Source: Pestalotiopsis fici W106-1 (taxonomy: Eukaryota > Ascomycota > Sordariomycetes > Amphisphaeriales > Sporocadaceae). From it: a stretch of DNA of 64,000 nt. How positions within the stretch are numbered: position 1 is the stretch's first letter; each line of letters opens with the position of its first letter. The position numbers were made by a program, and so were the translations under genes. The notes beneath the pieces were generated by a model that was not told the DNA's origin, made no database searches, and saw nothing but the letters and a program-made list of their open reading frames with translations. The stretch covers positions 558,001 to 622,000 of the forward strand of contig NW_006917104.1 of assembly GCF_000516985.1 (NCBI RefSeq), in the 5' to 3' direction. Below are positions 22,718-37,000 of the stretch, piece after piece.

Positions 22718-24304
22718 TCAACCTTGGGTTCGTGTTCGAATATGAAACTTTTCTCGTAATCTGTCGGTCAATCTCGTGTGCTGCGTGTTTGGGGAAACCG
22801 CTTCTGCATTTGATGATAGCCCTTCCTCCCGAATCTGCCGCAGAGCCTGAATGCGTTCATCTACCGGTGCATGACGTAGACGGTTCCAGTCCAAGAGGCG
22901 CGATCTACGCCTATCTTGTCTCGCATCTGGTGCGGTATTATCGGCGGCGGCAGCAGAAGTAGCCTCAGTCTCACCGCCAGCCGCACTACTAGTGCCTGTA
23001 ACTTCTGCTGAATTGGTCGATGTTTTTGACTTCTGTGGACGAAGATCAAGACGACTGGCAACCAATGTTAGCCCAAAGAAGAAGAAAAAAAGAAAAAAAA
23101 AGGCAAGTGGAAAAAGCCCCAGTACTTACCACAACGGACATGTGCCAGAAACATTGACCAACCAGGGATCAATACAGGCAGGGTGAAACTTGTGATCGCA
23201 AGGCAGCACCCGTACATCTTCGCCAACAGTAAAGTCTTCTGTGCAGATGGTGCAGCCCAGGTTTTCATCTCCTCCAGCTCCTCCATTCTTTGCGGAAGGA
23301 GTACCGGCTTCTGCGGCAGGCGCTTTGGCACCGTCTGTATTTGATTCCGTCGTTGCCGTCGTCGTCGTCGGTGCTGATACTACAGCTGCCTTGCCCGAAG
23401 TCATGTTCGGCACCGGTTCTGGAGAGTCTACCCGATGGTCTCCTGCCACGCTCTCGAGCTCTTGATCCGGGTCGCCTTTGGCAGGTTGAGGGTCTCCAAA
23501 CTTGACAATGGGAAGTGTCTCGAGGACAGCCCTGGCAAGGCCCCTCGCTCGGCTCTGTCTGGGACGACCGCCGTGTCCAGCGCGCGGTCCATACCTTTCA
23601 GGATTCCGGTGCGCGCGGACAGCGCCGGTCGCGATAATGACAAGGAAGAGGAGAGTAATCAGGCCGGTAATACTATAAAGGATGCTCATGGCTACTGCAG
23701 AGTTGTTTCCCCCACTGGCACTGGAGCTAGACGACGCTCCCGTGCTGTTCCCGGTGATGGCAGCCTCAACCGTACTGGAGGCAGCAACAGCAGTCAGATT
23801 CCTAGCCTCCCAAGCATCCTCGGAGCTGACCATACTCCATATCGACTGGTAGGTCAAATCGTTGCCCGTCAGCGAGCAATACATCATTGACGAATCAACG
23901 GTGTACAAGAGAATAGCGGCAGGGTGGTTGGGCGAGTCCATGAGGCCATTTAGCACGTCGCTGGGAGAAATATTCGACTCATTCGGGTCGCACGACACGT
24001 AGGCAATCTGACTGCTATCGTTGAACAAGTTGTAGTTTGTCTGATCCACCTTGACCAATGAGCCTGTCACGCTTATGACGCCCAACGCAGTCTGAGTTGC
24101 GTTCAAGCCAGCGCCTCCAGTGAGAGGCACAACGGGATACTGAGGTGATGCGACTGCCATTGTCTCCGAGGGACTGAGAGATAGAACCATCTGGTAGTCG
24201 GCAAAGTAAGACGGCAGTGATGTCTGTGGCGCCGTCTCGGCTTGGTCGGCCAGCGCCGCTACGGGCAGTAGTAGCATGGCCACGGCTCTTAGGAAACGGG
24301 CCAT
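22718..24304 (-). CDS. Membrane-anchored RING-H2 E3 ubiquitin ligase with luminal N-domain
   Basis: Two exons (24304-23130 and 23054-22718) encode 503 aa. The start was set at [19 protein letters not shown], a clear signal peptide, rather than the longer open frame that begins at 24514. A glycosylation-rich luminal region of about 200 residues (several N-x-S/T sites, PA-domain-like layout) is followed by one transmembrane helix ([22 protein letters not shown]). Then comes a basic, disordered cytosolic stretch and a RING-H2 domain, [20 protein letters not shown] through [11 protein letters not shown] to CPLC. The intron splits the last RING cysteine codon (TG|T). The layout is that of PA-TM-RING ligases, which ubiquitinate membrane cargo in the endosome/vacuole system. 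The Ser/Ala-rich C-tail has no further domain. Confidence 0.9.
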
Positions 24305-27300
24305 ATTTGCAACCGGGAGATGCAGCGACCTCGGCGCCGCCCCGGTTCGATGAGGATGCGATCTCGTTCCCCGACGCTGGTTCACGACGTGAGCGACGGA
24401 AAATGGGGTGAAAGCTGTTGGCACAGAAGTGACACGGTAAAGTTTTAACCCGCAGAGGTCAGTTATCCGGTAACCTGGAAGATTGTCGCATTCTCGCAGG
24501 TCCTGTTCCACCACTTGAACTCATTCACTCGCTCACTTTCCAAGGGATGAAAAGCGGGTTAAATTCGCCCGCGAATTGTTTTGTTTGACGTGTACTGGCT
24601 GCCCTTAGTAAGTGCGCAAATTGAGATGTGAGCATTCCAATCCAGGGCCTTGCTCAGACTCGCAAGGGCGTGCGCCAGGCTTCTCTTAACAGGACGACCG
24701 GCAACTGCAACAGCAGCAGCAGAAATGCGGACGACGGAGAGAGCGGAAGGAAAGTAAAAAGCAGATGGTTTATTTCATCCATGCACGTGCATGATGAATA
24801 GGAAGCTTGGCCATTGGGGATTTGATAGTCGTTGACCATTTGGCTTTGGGTAGGGTGGAGCAGAGAAAAGCGTCTAGAAACGAACGTATGGACAACATAC
24901 CCAAATAACCTGAACCTAATGGAACTTGTGTGTGGACGAAAGCCCGAGAAACCCCCCTCCAAGGCTTGGCTTTTGGCTGGGCATGGACGGCCAAGACCTT
25001 GAGGACGTGTCGATCGACTTGTGTGTTTCTTTGGCCGAGCCGGTTCCGACGACAGACACGACGCTGACGCTGCTGAAGCGGCAGCTAGGTGAGCAGCGAG
25101 TGAAAGTGGGTCAGTAGGTAGTAGGTTGCCGTACTGTAGGTTGGTTGAGAAGAGCTGACTGATTGATTGATGATTCACTCGGACTTTTTGTCTCATGTAA
25201 GATTGGTTTCTAATCCCGTTCCTGTCGTCTTGCGAGCGCGCGCTATTCCCGACAAGGAGGGGCTACTCAGCGACAGTTGAGAAGTATCAACGATGATTGG
25301 CATCAAACAGAAAAATGATGACTCTTCTGACTGTCCTGTCAAGTCTGCGCCTTGCTTGGTCCTGGCGCGCGCAAGAAAAAAAAAAAAGGGACTTCGGATT
25401 TGATGTGCATCCCGAGACGGATCTGAGGTGGCGTTTTGGAGAATGGGGGTTTGTCTGAGACGTCACGGCGGTTTTAGCGCAAGCTCTGGTTAAAGCAACA
25501 GCATCAGTGAGCCACAGCACAAACAGCACTGAGAAGCAGCTACCAAAAGCTGCCTGGAGCTTGGAGCTGGAGCGTGTGACATTAGCTGGTGCCAAGAGTT
25601 GAATGAATTGCTCCCAAGGTTGCACCGCCCCTCCCCCCAATAACCACAAAAAGTCTGGCTCTTCCCCATTCAGAACCCATCAGTCCTCATGTCCTCCAAT
25701 CAGAGAGCAAGCAAAAGCCTATTCTTCTCCAGACCTTCAGCTACATTAAACCCAATCTGGGCTCTTCTCGGCACGCTCTTGACAAGATTCCGTATCCTTG
25801 CTTCTTAACAACGACTGCTAAGTATCAAAACTCCCGCGTGGAATTATTATTGGCCTTTTCAACATATTCTTTTCAAACCTCCGTTGGGGGACGCGCGGAC
25901 GTTTTGTTGGTTTCCAAAGTATCGGCATGAATGTTCTTTAGAGTGCAAATCTGTTTGATGCGAGACTCGATGAGCCTCATTCCTTGGGATCACCCCCCAA
26001 AAAAGTCCCGGATTATCTATGCGATCGGCACGCGGCACTTTCCCCAGACGTGCTGAAAAACTGGGACCCTCGCGGACTTGCGAAGAAGAAAAACAAGCAT
26101 GCGCATGTCAAAAAGATCGCCAAGATTGCAACATCAACTTTGACCACTTCAACATGCAAAAATGCCAAAGCCTTTTTTCGGGCATGATTGGCCAGAGCAT
26201 TTGGTTCATTTGTACTCCAACATTTCCATCAACACTTGTCCAATAAAATATAAGAGGATAAGCTGCAGCAAAGGCTTGAAGAAGCAGCAGCAGCAGCAAG
26301 CAGATCATGAAATCTGGCTCTGACTTTATCGAAGCTCTCTAGCACCAAACAACGAATGCCTGTTGCCATATTCTTTTCCCTCGAAACGCATGACTCCTCC
26401 AAGGATTCCTTTTCAATCCATAGTATGCATCTGCCTTGATGGCGTTTGGTTTGTACCACGGGAATAGCCTCAGTAATAATCCTAGCTGTAAGTTCCAGTC
26501 GGGTTGTTTTCTCTCTCTCTCTCGTGTCTTGAGCTACCGGTGACCGGTAGATCGAACACGGTCAGAAACGATTATGCTGTTTATTCCTTTCTCTCCGGTC
26601 GTTGCGAACCAAGGATTCTGTCGTGGATCAGACATCGGCATTCTCTTTGCCCAGCTTTTCCTCTTGGCGTCTTTGGGGAGAAAACGGCTCAACCAATTTT
26701 ATTGACAATGTTTTGTCAATTGCAACACCACCCCCCCAAAAAAAAAAAAAATCGTACGTGATCATCGTAAGCATGAATCAAAACGGCATCGGAGGATTTC
26801 GCTCCCGCATATATAATTTAAAAGATGAGAAACACAAAGTCATGTCGTGTCACTTGACGCGCACCTGAGAGAAGAACGAACCGCTGTCCATATCTGCAAA
26901 CACATGGCATGAATTAAAGTACCATGGTCGTGTGTAACCTGCCGGGAACTTGTATCTTGTAGTGTATCAGTTTTCGAATACGACGAACCCATAGTCGACG
27001 GCCTTTTTTTTTTTTTTTTTTTTTTTTAATTGGTTGCAGCTGTTCTGAAATTTTGAACCACTCAGTTCCCCGTTGGTCACCTGCTTGCCTGTCTAGGTGC
27101 GCGTATGATGGGAAATCTGCAACGCCATCTCGGATCGACAACGCACGTGCAGCAAGCGGATTATGTTGATTCAGGTAGTAGATCTCTTTTTGTGAAATAT
27201 CGGCAGCATCGGAATGGGAGGGTCCCTTTTTCCCTTCCCCCCCTTCCACACGCACATCCCTGGATACACACTCTGGGAGCCGCATTACGTTGGCTCCATC

Positions 27301-28190
27301 GATCCCCATTGTGCTCCTTTTGTCTGAGCACACCCAAACCCCCCTGGTCTTGCGGCTCTCGCCCTTTCGAAGATCATATGCTGGGAAACCCTCTTCCCTC
27401 CCCCCCTCCCATGTTCCCGCCCGCCCGCACCACGAAAACGTCAAACCCGAACCCCTGGGAATTTGACTGTGTACCCAATAGTGTATGTACTGATCGGAAC
27501 AACATACCTTGAACTCTTTACGCACGGTCAACTTTGGATTGCGACACTGACATGGACACCATCTGTGGGGGATGAGAGAGCATGGGAAGGATTCTCCGAT
27601 CTCTGGATACGTATATTGCAACAAGGCGGGGACTCGCTCTTCCTCTTCACGGATACCCCGGGATAGCGAAATCAAACTCACAGCCTTACACAGTGTATCC
27701 AGGGTCGCATGAGCCAAATTCTCAACCATTACCGAAAATTGGCAGGAAAGCCGGTGACGTCGTATGTAGCGTATGTCTCGGGCTGTGCATCTCGTACCTG
27801 GACCTTGGACAAGAACCCTTGACTCTAGTGAAACACTGACTAAGTTCTTGGTAATTACGTCAGCTTGTGTATCCGTATTAATCGTATAAGTGAGAAGAAA
27901 GACACAAACCGTTTCCGCTGCAGGTGAAGGGGTAGATTTCAATGTCAAGAGTAGGGAGTGAGCCCAGCTATTACGCACGACATGCCACGATTATGGCCAT
28001 CAGGCTGCCAATTGACCAATCAATGGTCCCCTTTGGTATCCTGGAATGGTTTCGATAGCTCGAAATATTCCTTGCCTCTTGAGTATAACGTCTTGATTCA
28101 TATGACTTTATGTATGTACAACATCGATAGACTCATGACTTGGTCGTGAGACCACATGCTGTCTGCTTTTCACTCAGCATCATCAGTGGC
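24305..28190. other. Intergenic, no convincing gene
   Basis: About 3.9 kb upstream of the RING gene and downstream of the cofactor B gene. Long open frames at 24654-25196 (minus) and 26914-27978 (minus, 354 codons) have random-like composition; the second reads through a 24-T run as poly-Lys. Also present are a CAG run at about 26284-26300 and an A13 run near 26740. Confidence 0.5.
27004..27027 (+). repeat. T24 homopolymer
   Basis: Uninterrupted run of 24 T in intergenic DNA, second such tract in the window after 22251-22274. Confidence 0.9.
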
Positions 28191-29078
28191 TCATATTTCC
28201 TCCATGTCCTCCAGATCGTCCAGGACAGGGAAATCGCCGGCCTCGACTCGCTCAGGACGGACAATGACACCATGTTTGGGGATGGATTCCTGCCCCCAGT
28301 ATCGGGTGCCACTTATGCTGCCATCATTCTTTCCCACCGGCTCATCAAGATGGACACCTACCCAGGCACCTAGACCGCCGGGGATCTCCTTGACCTCACC
28401 AATATACTTGATGATGCCCCTGCGGGAATCGTCACCACCGACGCGGCATCTCTTGCCTACCGCAAGCCCACGGCCCTCAACCTCCTGGGCAAAGGCGTTG
28501 ACCTTGGCCTGTTCCAGACTGGGAGCATCCGGATTGAAGCGTCCTAGCTTCTCAGCCTTCTTCCAGGCAAGTACGGAGTCTGTCTTCTTCTCATACTCAT
28601 CCTCCGGCATGACGTACTTTTCGACATTGGAGGTGTCAGTATAATTGGGACGCGCACCTGCGGGTCTAGAATCAGATACCTAGACAGACTGTTAGCCATT
28701 GTCTTTCGAGGTGTCAGGCTCTAATGAAGAAGTCGACATAGAAACCATGACGATGAATACCGACGTCTTTGCTATGAGACAGCATAATGAATTGTGAATC
28801 CAAGGATTCGGCTTGTGCGCGTGGTAGCATGGACAACTTACGTGCAATTCCGCATATGGTGACAGGGGAAAGCTGGTTAGATAGACATTGTCCTCATCAG
28901 CAGCCTCGATTGGAATGGCGGCCTGGTTAGCGGTCTTGAGCGACAGCCTCTGATACGACGGCGGCACTCCGGTGACAAACTCGAGCTTGCCCTTGAGCTG
29001 GCTGATGGACCATGACGGGGTGATTCGGCGTTCGGACGATGAGTTATCAGAGATAACCTGCAGCGGAACGTCGGCCAT
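28191..29078 (-). CDS. ALF1: Tubulin-folding cofactor B (CAP-Gly protein)
   Basis: Two exons (29078-28842 and 28679-28191) give 241 aa. Residues about 4-80 form a ubiquitin-like domain (ISQLKGKLEFVTGVPPSYQR...), as in cofactor B. A short charged helix region (VMPEDEYEKKTDSVLAWKK) follows. The C-terminal CAP-Gly domain (GLAVGKRCRVGGDDSRRGII, EIPGGLGAWVGVHLDEPVGK, NDGSISGTRYW) carries the conserved glycines and the GKNDG core. The protein ends in acidic DLEDMEEI, the tubulin/EB-mimic tail expected of this family. It works with cofactors E and A to handle alpha-tubulin during heterodimer assembly in the cytosol. Length and domain order are usual for the family. The symbol is by family resemblance to yeast Alf1. 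Confidence 0.93.
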
Positions 29079-31061
29079 CTTGTTCTATTTCTGGTTTTCC
29101 CTTGCTCCTTGAGCTAGGCGCCTCTTTTGAAGTGAGCTAGTACAGGTAAGTTGAAGCTCGGATGATCCAGCAGAGAAGCCAAATGGATCAATAAAAGACT
29201 CAAACAATGCTTGTCCAGACGCAAGGCGGGTGCCGGTGGACGACTGAGCAAACGTTTGATCCAGCACTCTCGAGCAGCTGTGACACCAATAGTGGATGCG
29301 CCCGGTTGCGCCGTGGGATGAGACTCTTGTAGGCAACGGGTCAGCCGAGATGCCGGTTGTTTGGAGGGGTGGTTTATTTTCAGGTGGCAGTTGAGTCCCG
29401 ATGCACCGGGCAGCTTTTGCTCTGTACAGAGTAATGACTAAGATTTTTTACTTACCCTGTCTAGGGTAGAGTACGGGTTGAAGTGCTTGTGATGAGCCAG
29501 TCGGAATAGCACCAAGTTGAGAGCTCCGGCTATTAAATTCCTGCTTGCTCAAGAGTTCAGTACACTGCGCCGAGATTCAATGTCCAAGCCGTGATCGTCG
29601 TGTGGTTTGTACCTGCTGCTCTGCTCCTGAATGATGGCGGTGTTTGTAATCGTAGCCGGAGCCTTCCCCTCCACCCCTCCTATTCTGCAGCTTGGTTAGG
29701 GCACTACCTGGCCTTGGGCAGCGGGCAGGGGCACAGTTGGAAATTCTCCGTGCCTACCACGAAGCTTGTGCGCGCGGCAACCCGACAGCGTGGTTAGGCT
29801 AGCAAAGCCACCACCCTCCTCTACATTAGCCACAGCGCCCCTCCCTCCGTGCCCCCCCGACCCCCCGCTCCCTCCTACCGATCCGATAGACGAACAGACG
29901 AACATGATTGAGCACAAACAAGATGCAAAAAGAGGTTTCAAGCGAAAGCAATGAACCTATCCCCCTTGGATCCCGGTCCTATAAATTTCTTCTCGGTATC
30001 TGTTGGCAGTTCTAGACTCTGTTCTCTTGTAAGGAATAGACGAATGGGCTAAAGGCCCCAGACCTCCTGTGCGGCAGACTGCGACATCCATCTAAGTGTA
30101 ACATCCAAACAATGTGCCAAGAACAATTTGACATGTGTGTCCCGATCGAGACAGACAGCGGCTTGGTCATGTATGTGATGTAATATTTTCGGTACATTGT
30201 CTGAGTTGTATGTACATGTAGTTGGTTCACGAGATTTGATAGACACTGGGGAAAATCACTTGAAATCTTTTGAACGCCCCCAATTGAGCAAGGCAAGTAA
30301 ATGAGTGGCTTTATGCGTTATGCATCAACCCGTTTCACCCCAATGCCATTCTGCCATTTGTCTGCATCTACAATGGCAAGGGAACAGGAGCCATGACCAG
30401 AAACCATTGAGCGATGCTCGTTTGCACTGCCTTCATAATAGAATTGTTCATTGGTTCCTCTCAACGAGGGCGGCCGCATTGCTACATTCATTCCATGAAC
30501 CGGACAACAGAAGTGATGTGTATTGTGGCAAGGATTATTGGCCAAGGCAATCAGTCAAGTCGACATGCTGAAACCCGGTAATAACTCGACTTGTACTGTT
30601 CAAACACGATAGATGGATGCGACACGTTGGGTTGGGCACACGACGATATCGACACACCATTTTCGGGGCAAAATCGAGACGTACGTGGCTGCAGTAATCT
30701 GTAGACTACTAGTGCTGAGCACCAGAGAGGAATACAATTGAGAGAGATACATACCCTACCTACTATGCGCGCCCGTCCCATGTAGTTCCCGTCTGCCATG
30801 TGCAAGTTAGTTCAAAACCTAAGGGACACTGCAGAGCATAGAGCCTGTCTTGGCCTGTTCTGTGGCTGTGGCTGGGCAAGAAGATCTTCAAACGGGAACA
30901 ATATGATTGAGTTTGAGGGGAAGCCTCTGGTCGCATACCCGGTTTGCCCATCAAATCCCAGAAATCCCGGACAGCCTCGTGGGGCCCCAGACCGCGGCAT
31001 CGGCGGCGGCGGCGGCGGCAGAGGGGGGATGAGGAACAGGGCAGGGCGCATGAGCCGAGAG

Positions 31062-31081
31062 CCAGCCAGCCAGCCAGCCAG
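31062..31081 (+). repeat. CCAG tandem repeat, five copies
   Basis: Perfect tetranucleotide repeat, close to a (GGC)6 run at 31002-31019. Confidence 0.9.
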
Positions 31082-34000
31082 TCCATCATTGTGTATATTG
31101 CTGCGTGTACGTGCATTTTGCAGCCAGGGCCAATGATGTTCCAATCATCCCGACGTCAATGCAAACGCAATATAAGCAAGCACGTTTTTACATGCTCACA
31201 GACGGAGGAGACAGCGGGAGGGGGAAAAAAAAAAGGTTGGTCTTGTCCCTTGGCTTGGGGGGGTTCGTTTTTCCCTGCCTCAGCATTGCGCCACAAGATC
31301 AAGGAAAAATAGAGGGTTGTGATGTGTCCTGTCAAAGCAAAGAAGCGGGTTGGGCCCTTTATCCCATTTTGACTTTCTGCGGATGACGGAGCCGAGGCCC
31401 CGTCAGCCAGTAGATCAGCGGCCGGTTGTAGGGACTCGACCGAGTGATTCCTCTCAAAAGCAAAATAGTTGTCTCTGACCCAAGATAATGTAGGTAATCA
31501 TGGTCCCCCCGCGATCCATTTTTGCTGCAACACTGTAAGACATACACTGCTGTGCCTCGCACAAAGATGGCTGTCCCTTGACCCCTTTCACCGCTCTCTC
31601 GTGCGTATGTGAGATCTTTTGTGGTTTGGGATTAAAAGGCCCCTTGGGGCGATGCCACGAGCCGCTGTCTGCTTGGATCAAGGCGCCAGCCGCCGTCTCC
31701 TGCCCGCGCCTTTACTGTCGGTGTGATTGATGAATCTATAAGAGACAGAGGGGGTGCAACTAGGAGTGAGTGTGTCTGTTGCGGAATTTGTTTTTCTATT
31801 TGTCTTCTTCCTTTCTTCTTCCTCTTCTTCTTTCTTCCGATGTACAGGACTGGCATACCCCGAGCTATGGGCTTTTCATCAGCAAACATTTCAATGACGT
31901 TTGCGAACAGGGCCGCCAGCCAGTGCTCATGTCATGGCGTAGTAAGAATGTAGTAGGACTGTGCGTACAGAGTACTGTAAGGCTGGGATCGCCAGGTCTA
32001 GCCATTGACGCAGGGCCAACGAAGCGCCAACGGCCCCAATTTCAGGGCTAGACTATAGACAACTCTGCCTAACAAGACTCCAGTCTTGCGGATCAGTGTG
32101 CATACAATGTATGGAAGGCTGCTTTGGACTGATTGTGTTTAGGGCATGAACGGAGTCATTGGGCAATCAATCGTTAAAGGTGCCGATGCAAGGAAACGCC
32201 TAGCTAAGAAGCCCAAGCGATGGCCCGAAGATTGACTGACTGGAGGAATGCTTCTTGACTAGGTGTACGTTTCATTGCCTTGAACTGTCCTTGGTACTTG
32301 ATAGCCCGGTCCCGTATGCAGCAAAAATGGACGGATGAGCGCGTGGTCTGTATACAAACTGGTTCTCGCTTGATCTCTCTTGGAGGTTCACGTCATGCGC
32401 TGGCCTGTAAAGCAACACTTCTGACTGGATGGGAGGGGATTGCCCCTAGCAAAAAAGACACGATGCCCATGATGCGCCGCCTCGTTATTACGTGGATTCG
32501 GGGGAGGCTGACACTTGGAAACTACTGTTCTGTTTCTCCCTGAAACATATTGCTTTTGAGACGCATAATTCGGTTGTATTTGGCTGGAAACAATGGCAAT
32601 TACCCTTAAACAATGCCATGCTCGATATACGTAAGTTTGCTGGCTGACGTCCAAGGGGTGCCACCCGCTCGAGGCTATAGCGCTTGGCTGTTAAAAAAAA
32701 CCGAGTGTGGCGGGCGGCCACCAGGAGCAAACAGGAACGAAGCCATGTGGATCAAATGCTCTTTGATAGGATCGCCGGCAACGGGCTTGCTACCAAGGAA
32801 TATCTACATCTACTAGTCTCGGGCAGCAATCGACCATACATTGACGAATGCTGAAAAGCCAGTCAGTCCACCATCTTTGTGGTGAGCTATGAAGCGGCTG
32901 AAGGGGTCCAGGTATCGAGTCTTTCTTACCGCCACGAACAGGCCAGTGTACTACCTGGTATGTACAAAGTACCTTTCCACATTCTCATACGGAACACTCG
33001 AATGGTCACATTTTTTTGGCAGTAGGAGTGTGCCTCCCACAAGTATTGTACAATCCCTTGGTACTGACTGGCCAATGGCAGGATCCAGATATCCATCGGC
33101 CAGCTACTTGCCTTACCTAATGATGAGTGGTGTCGACGCGATGGATGGTGTAATAGGACTTTGGACTGTATCCTTTTTCCGATCCTTTGTTTAAGCTTGT
33201 CTGCAAGTGTCTGCCCTACTAATTGGTACACTACCTAAAATGTACACTACCTCGTACGCTACAGGTGCATATAGGGCATGAGGTGCTAATGTGTGCTTAT
33301 GTGTGCCCAGCCTAGAAGATCAGGAAGGGCGGCTGACAGGGCAGATTGTGGCCAGCGAATGCACTTAGACGAGCCGGTGCCGAAGAACCCCACCAGCATC
33401 CCATCGTTGTTGTCGTTAGCCCACGCTGCCGCCGATCTCTCTACTAATAAGTCTCTTCACTAATGTATATATTCTCTCTGTTATTTATTGCATGGTAGCA
33501 TCTCAACTGGGACACGGGTGCTCATACGAGTCGTATTGTACACACCCCCAGTTCCTCTCCTTCACACCCTCCTTCTTCTCCTTCTCTACTCTGCCCCTGG
33601 CGCTGGAGATGAAGTGCATGCACCGATCTGAACAAAACCATCTGAGCTACATTAGGCTGCATAGACTCTATCCCACTTTCGGCTCCGAGCCAAGAAGGAG
33701 GCACACGGAGCGCCGGGGATTATTGTCCTGTTACAACTGACCGTCTAAAAAAGCAAAGCGAATCCCCTTCCTGGGCAAACCTGGGGGCCGCCCCAGGAGA
33801 AGTGTCATTTCACATGGCGACAAGAATGGTCTTGATGGAAGGAGGCGGAGAGAGAGGGAAGAAGAACAAGGGCATGGACACGCGATCGATCGTATCCGTT
33901 TGTTACGGGGTTCATGATCAGCATCCAGTTGCCCCCATTGCATCGTCAGGCCAGAGATACGACAGGGGCGAACCAGGTATTAGTGTATGAGAAAGGGCCT

Positions 34001-37000
34001 GGCTCGCTTCCTACCGAACCATGCCCCGGCGTCCAAGGTTTGCGTTGAAGGTGAGGTAGATCATGGTTCGTGATGAGATGTGATAAAACACCAGCAGCAC
34101 TGTACACTACGAGCCCACTGTACCTACCTACACAATACAGTAGTCGACTGTCTGCTATACCGATCCTAGCCTAAAAGAAGTTGGGCAGATCTCTGCTTTT
34201 CTCATCAGCTCACCTGCGCAGGATAGTACATGATATTACTACATATCTACTACCCTATATCATTAACGCTTGAATCGTCTATGGGCAACGGCCCCGTTCC
34301 CTGGCTGGCGAAGCGGCGACGGCGCGCATAGCTGACCGCCAGTTCATCACTCCAAGAGGGTTATTCCCGGTTCATGGAGCATTGACGACTCGTCTGCCCC
34401 GGGGCGCTTCAAGGAGACTCCATCTGTGACATAATGCTTTTCTCACTCTCTCTCCCTTCCCCTCTGCGCGTATTCGTTTTGTCTGCTTCGTCGGATGTCG
34501 TCGAGACAGACCTCACCTTAAACGCTGCGTGTGTGATGATTGTGTGTAGGAACAGACACCGGAAAGCATGTTGAGGCTCAGCCGTGACGCACAGACAATG
34601 TGCTCTGTGCGTCCCAGTGCGTCCTGTCTGTCTTCTATCCCGCATCTTTCTTCAATTGCAATGCTGAAATGATCTGCTGCGGTACTTGTACTCTGTATAC
34701 CTTGACTTTAGATACATGCACTACCTACTACTACACCTACATTAGTGTGTTCGTTCAAGGACCAACGTGGAACTCGCTCAAGACGATAGTGTCCCCTAGC
34801 ATCCATCCCAGCCCTAAACCGGCCCTTCCCATGGCGCTGTCCGCGGCACTGCACTACATGTTTTCGAGATGGAATAGAAGGGCTTTAGAATTTTTTAGGG
34901 ATGCAAGTTCCATGAAGAACAGAGGGATCATGGCCGTTGTCACATACAACTACTACTTGATTGGTACTCGCTGACTACTACGTGGATGGACCTGCTACTC
35001 ATTCAAAGGTACTGTCTACAGTACCAGCGGTGTTCTATGTTGGCAAAGGAAGTGCGCCAGACAGCGGTACTGCTCCGCGCGCCCACCCACCACCCACCAC
35101 TTGTTCCTCCACTTTACTTTTAGTTCCAGACTGCCACGACTCGGAACCCAGACGAACCATGGATCCCCATCTGCCGGGGGATCGAACACTTCCATCATGA
35201 GAGAGGGACAGCGAAATCTGGAATCTGGATTCTCCATTTCTCCCAATCCATCCAATGTATCCACAGGTTCCTCCCCCCTCCTCCCGCTATGTTGTGCGCT
35301 TAACGCTCTCCTTCTATACATAGACGAGAAGGCGCTACAGCCAAAAGGGAACACCCCTCTTTCGAAATAGGTTGAGCAGATATCCAGATTGCGAGCGTTT
35401 TCGCCTAACGTTAGACTATTTTGGGGGGTGTGGCCAGCCTGGCTGATCTTTCCGAGCCAATGCCGTGGACTTGAAGAAAACGGGCCAGCCTTTGTCATTC
35501 AATTGTATTCCATTCAATTGAAGGAAGGGTGCATGCAGGTATGGATGTATGTAAGGAAGCTGATTCATCTTGATGGGATTAATTCTTTACAAAAACAATG
35601 TGTTTGTTGTACGGTAAGTAGTATATCATGAGTACATCTATACTTCAAGTAAGGAGGTACGTATACTGCTGTGAACAGCCACCGACTACACACACCACGC
35701 CACCTAACCAAACCGACAACATGTACTATCTTCTATACTGTAATTGCATCAACAATTAGCACTGGGCTGGGCTGGGCTGGCCCTGCCCTGGGCGGGGCGT
35801 TAGAGGCATTATACCGCTCGGGTTTCAGTCTCCCCACAGGTTTAGGTACGCATCGCTTGACAGCCACCTGATCGTCCCAATTTACGAGGGGCCTCTTTTA
35901 CTCCTGGGCATCTTATTCTCCGATTCGCTTTATGTCGCCAGGCCCCGTCATGATTGCCCTATACCTAGCTCCTTACTCGCTGCTGCTTCTCAACTCGCTC
36001 GCGCGACCGAGTGGTTCGCTGCTGGCCCCGGGCACGGGTTCGGCATAGCATACATAGCAGGCATGGATGGCAAAAGTTCCAAGGGTGGGATCTGATGGAT
36101 GGGATGCTTGATGTGCATATGCGTTCTTTCTCTTCCCTCCGTTCTCCCTCTTTTTCCCACGTACCCAGATAGTCTAGGCCAGGCCCCAAGCAGGCAAGCA
36201 AGGCACACACAGCAAGCACTGAGGTCGGTCCATGACCGATCAGACTGGAGCCCAGCATCCGGGTCTTTATTCAGCCCTCTTTTCCCCCTCTCCCTTGTAC
36301 ATAGCTTAAAGCCCCTACATACGGTACATACTCACTGATCCATACTCTCTGTGTGCAAAGTGCCCACTTGTACCCAGTACCACCTTACTCCTATATTACT
36401 TGCGCTTGCAACTTGGCTCGCAACCCATGCCTAATATCGGGTAGGACCAGGCCATTTTTGATCGAGTTTGACAAGCTACACCCTGTCTCAGGCCCTTCTT
36501 CTGAGCTTCTTTTGGAACACTAGACTGACGACTCGGATCGAATATTCGGCGCTTTTTGCGTCCGTCTTTTGCTTTTAATAATTGCCTTCTCTTTTCACTA
36601 CCATGGGGCATTTTGCGCCATTTTCTATTTGAAGGAAACTCATCATCCCTTACTCCGTGATTAGCGTCAGTCACGAGACGAGACAGACATTGAAAGTTGA
36701 GCAGCAGTAGCCGCCCCAAAGGAAAGATCGGTACAAATCACCTGATTAGATAGGTTTGGTCTGGTGAACAACAGGACTAAATGGGAACTCAGTCTACTGT
36801 AGTCTGTACCTGTCTTTGGACATTGGGCTTGCCCAGTACATACTTACTGTGATGAGCAGCTCATGCATGATTTCGTGGCCATGTCATCAAGCCCCTTGTC
36901 CACAACCACAGCTCGCATAGCGAACAACACATCGGCTGGCTAGAACTGAACTGAACTGAATAGGATGGAAGGACTTGGAGGGGGATCTAACATCATCTGC

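Noticed and set aside
24304..24514. Upstream extension of the RING protein to a start at 24514
   Set aside because: The downstream Met at 24304 begins a clear signal peptide; the extra 70 residues would bury it.
24654..25196. 180-codon open frame on the minus strand upstream of the RING gene
   Set aside because: Low-complexity start and tail, no family resemblance, no splice partners.
26108..26308. 66-aa frame starting MICLLLLLLLQAFAAAYPL, like a secreted peptide
   Set aside because: The hydrophobic start is the antisense of a CAG repeat; the remainder has no cysteine pattern or leader features.
26914..27978. 354-codon open frame on the minus strand
   Set aside because: Composition is random-like, no domain is visible, and it reads through a 24-T run as a poly-Lys stretch. 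A chance frame in intergenic DNA is more likely.
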